A stretch of 5,325 nt of DNA, taken from NCBI GenBank assembly GCA_030668505.1, contig DAOUTV010000161.1, positions 1 through 5,325 of the forward strand, written 5' to 3'. The DNA comes from Desulfobacterales bacterium (lineage in GTDB: Bacteria > Desulfobacterota > Desulfobacteria > Desulfobacterales > C00003060). Position 1 is the stretch's first letter; each line of letters opens with the position of its first letter. Below the pieces are notes generated by a model. That model had not been told where the DNA came from and ran no database searches. It saw only the letters and a program-made list of their open reading frames with translations. Shown here one piece after another: positions 5,217 to 5,325 of this stretch. The position numbers and the translations under genes were made by a program.

Positions 5217-5325
5217 ATGACAGGACTTTTATTTATCGACGATGAGGAAGGGGTAAGACGCTCCATAACACGGGCACTGAAGCGGGAGCCTTATACTATT
5301 TACACTGCGGAAAACGGCGAAATGG
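5217..5325 (+). CDS. Response regulator receiver-domain protein (N-terminal part)
   Basis: The first 36 codons of a gene that continues past the window edge. The product begins MTGLLFIDDEEGVRRSITRA and goes on to YTIYTAENGEM. This is the opening of a CheY-like receiver domain: beta strand LLFI, the acidic pair D8/D9 (plus E10) that binds Mg2+, helix 1, then the strand and 'TAENG' turn. The phosphoacceptor aspartate, expected some 15-20 residues further on, is outside the window, as is any output domain. The start is well supported by AAAGGAG ending five bases before the ATG. The promoter was not identified; 5121-5216 holds nothing else I can name. Confidence 0.85.
   Translation, partial: MTGLLFIDDEEGVRRSITRALKREPYTIYTAENGEM

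Overview
The window comes from a bacterial chromosome of roughly even base composition. Gene content and repeat style suggest an anaerobic deltaproteobacterium of the Desulfobacterota/Desulfobacterales type, as an isolate or a metagenome bin. This is inferred from the protein flavour and from short interspersed palindromic repeats that I associate with that group from memory; no search was possible.

Layout from left to right. Positions 1-373 hold no gene but are packed with small palindromic and repeat modules. Positions 374-1303 (minus) encode a ferrochelatase (HemH family). The 248-base gap behind it holds a 119-bp terminal-inverted-repeat element (1344-1462) and a heptanucleotide tandem array (1506-1555) that runs into the stop codon of the next gene. 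Positions 1552-3501 (minus) encode a 649-residue protein that fuses uroporphyrinogen-III synthase (HemD-like, N-terminal) to uroporphyrinogen decarboxylase (HemE, C-terminal). A 455-base divergent intergenic region (3502-3956) carries a 21-bp perfect inverted repeat with two small hairpins in its loop, then a leader with a possible 26-codon ORF. Positions 3957-4910 (plus) encode a DusB-type tRNA-dihydrouridine synthase. Its stop codon lies in the left terminal repeat of a roughly 215-bp MITE-like element (4903-5120). The window ends in the first 36 codons of a response-regulator-type protein (5217 onward).

The two minus-strand genes form a haem-synthesis cluster transcribed hemD/E fusion, then hemH. 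The fusion would convert hydroxymethylbilane to uroporphyrinogen III and then coproporphyrinogen III; HemH inserts iron into a downstream porphyrin. The oxidative steps between them are not encoded here and could lie beyond position 1. The dus gene and the response regulator are divergent and functionally unrelated to haem.

The most notable points are the HemD-HemE fusion and the density of non-coding repeats. Every gap between genes carries at least one, two of them overlap stop codons, and one creates a false N-terminal extension of the ferrochelatase frame. I found no RNA gene, CRISPR array, transposase or clear new defence-type system.
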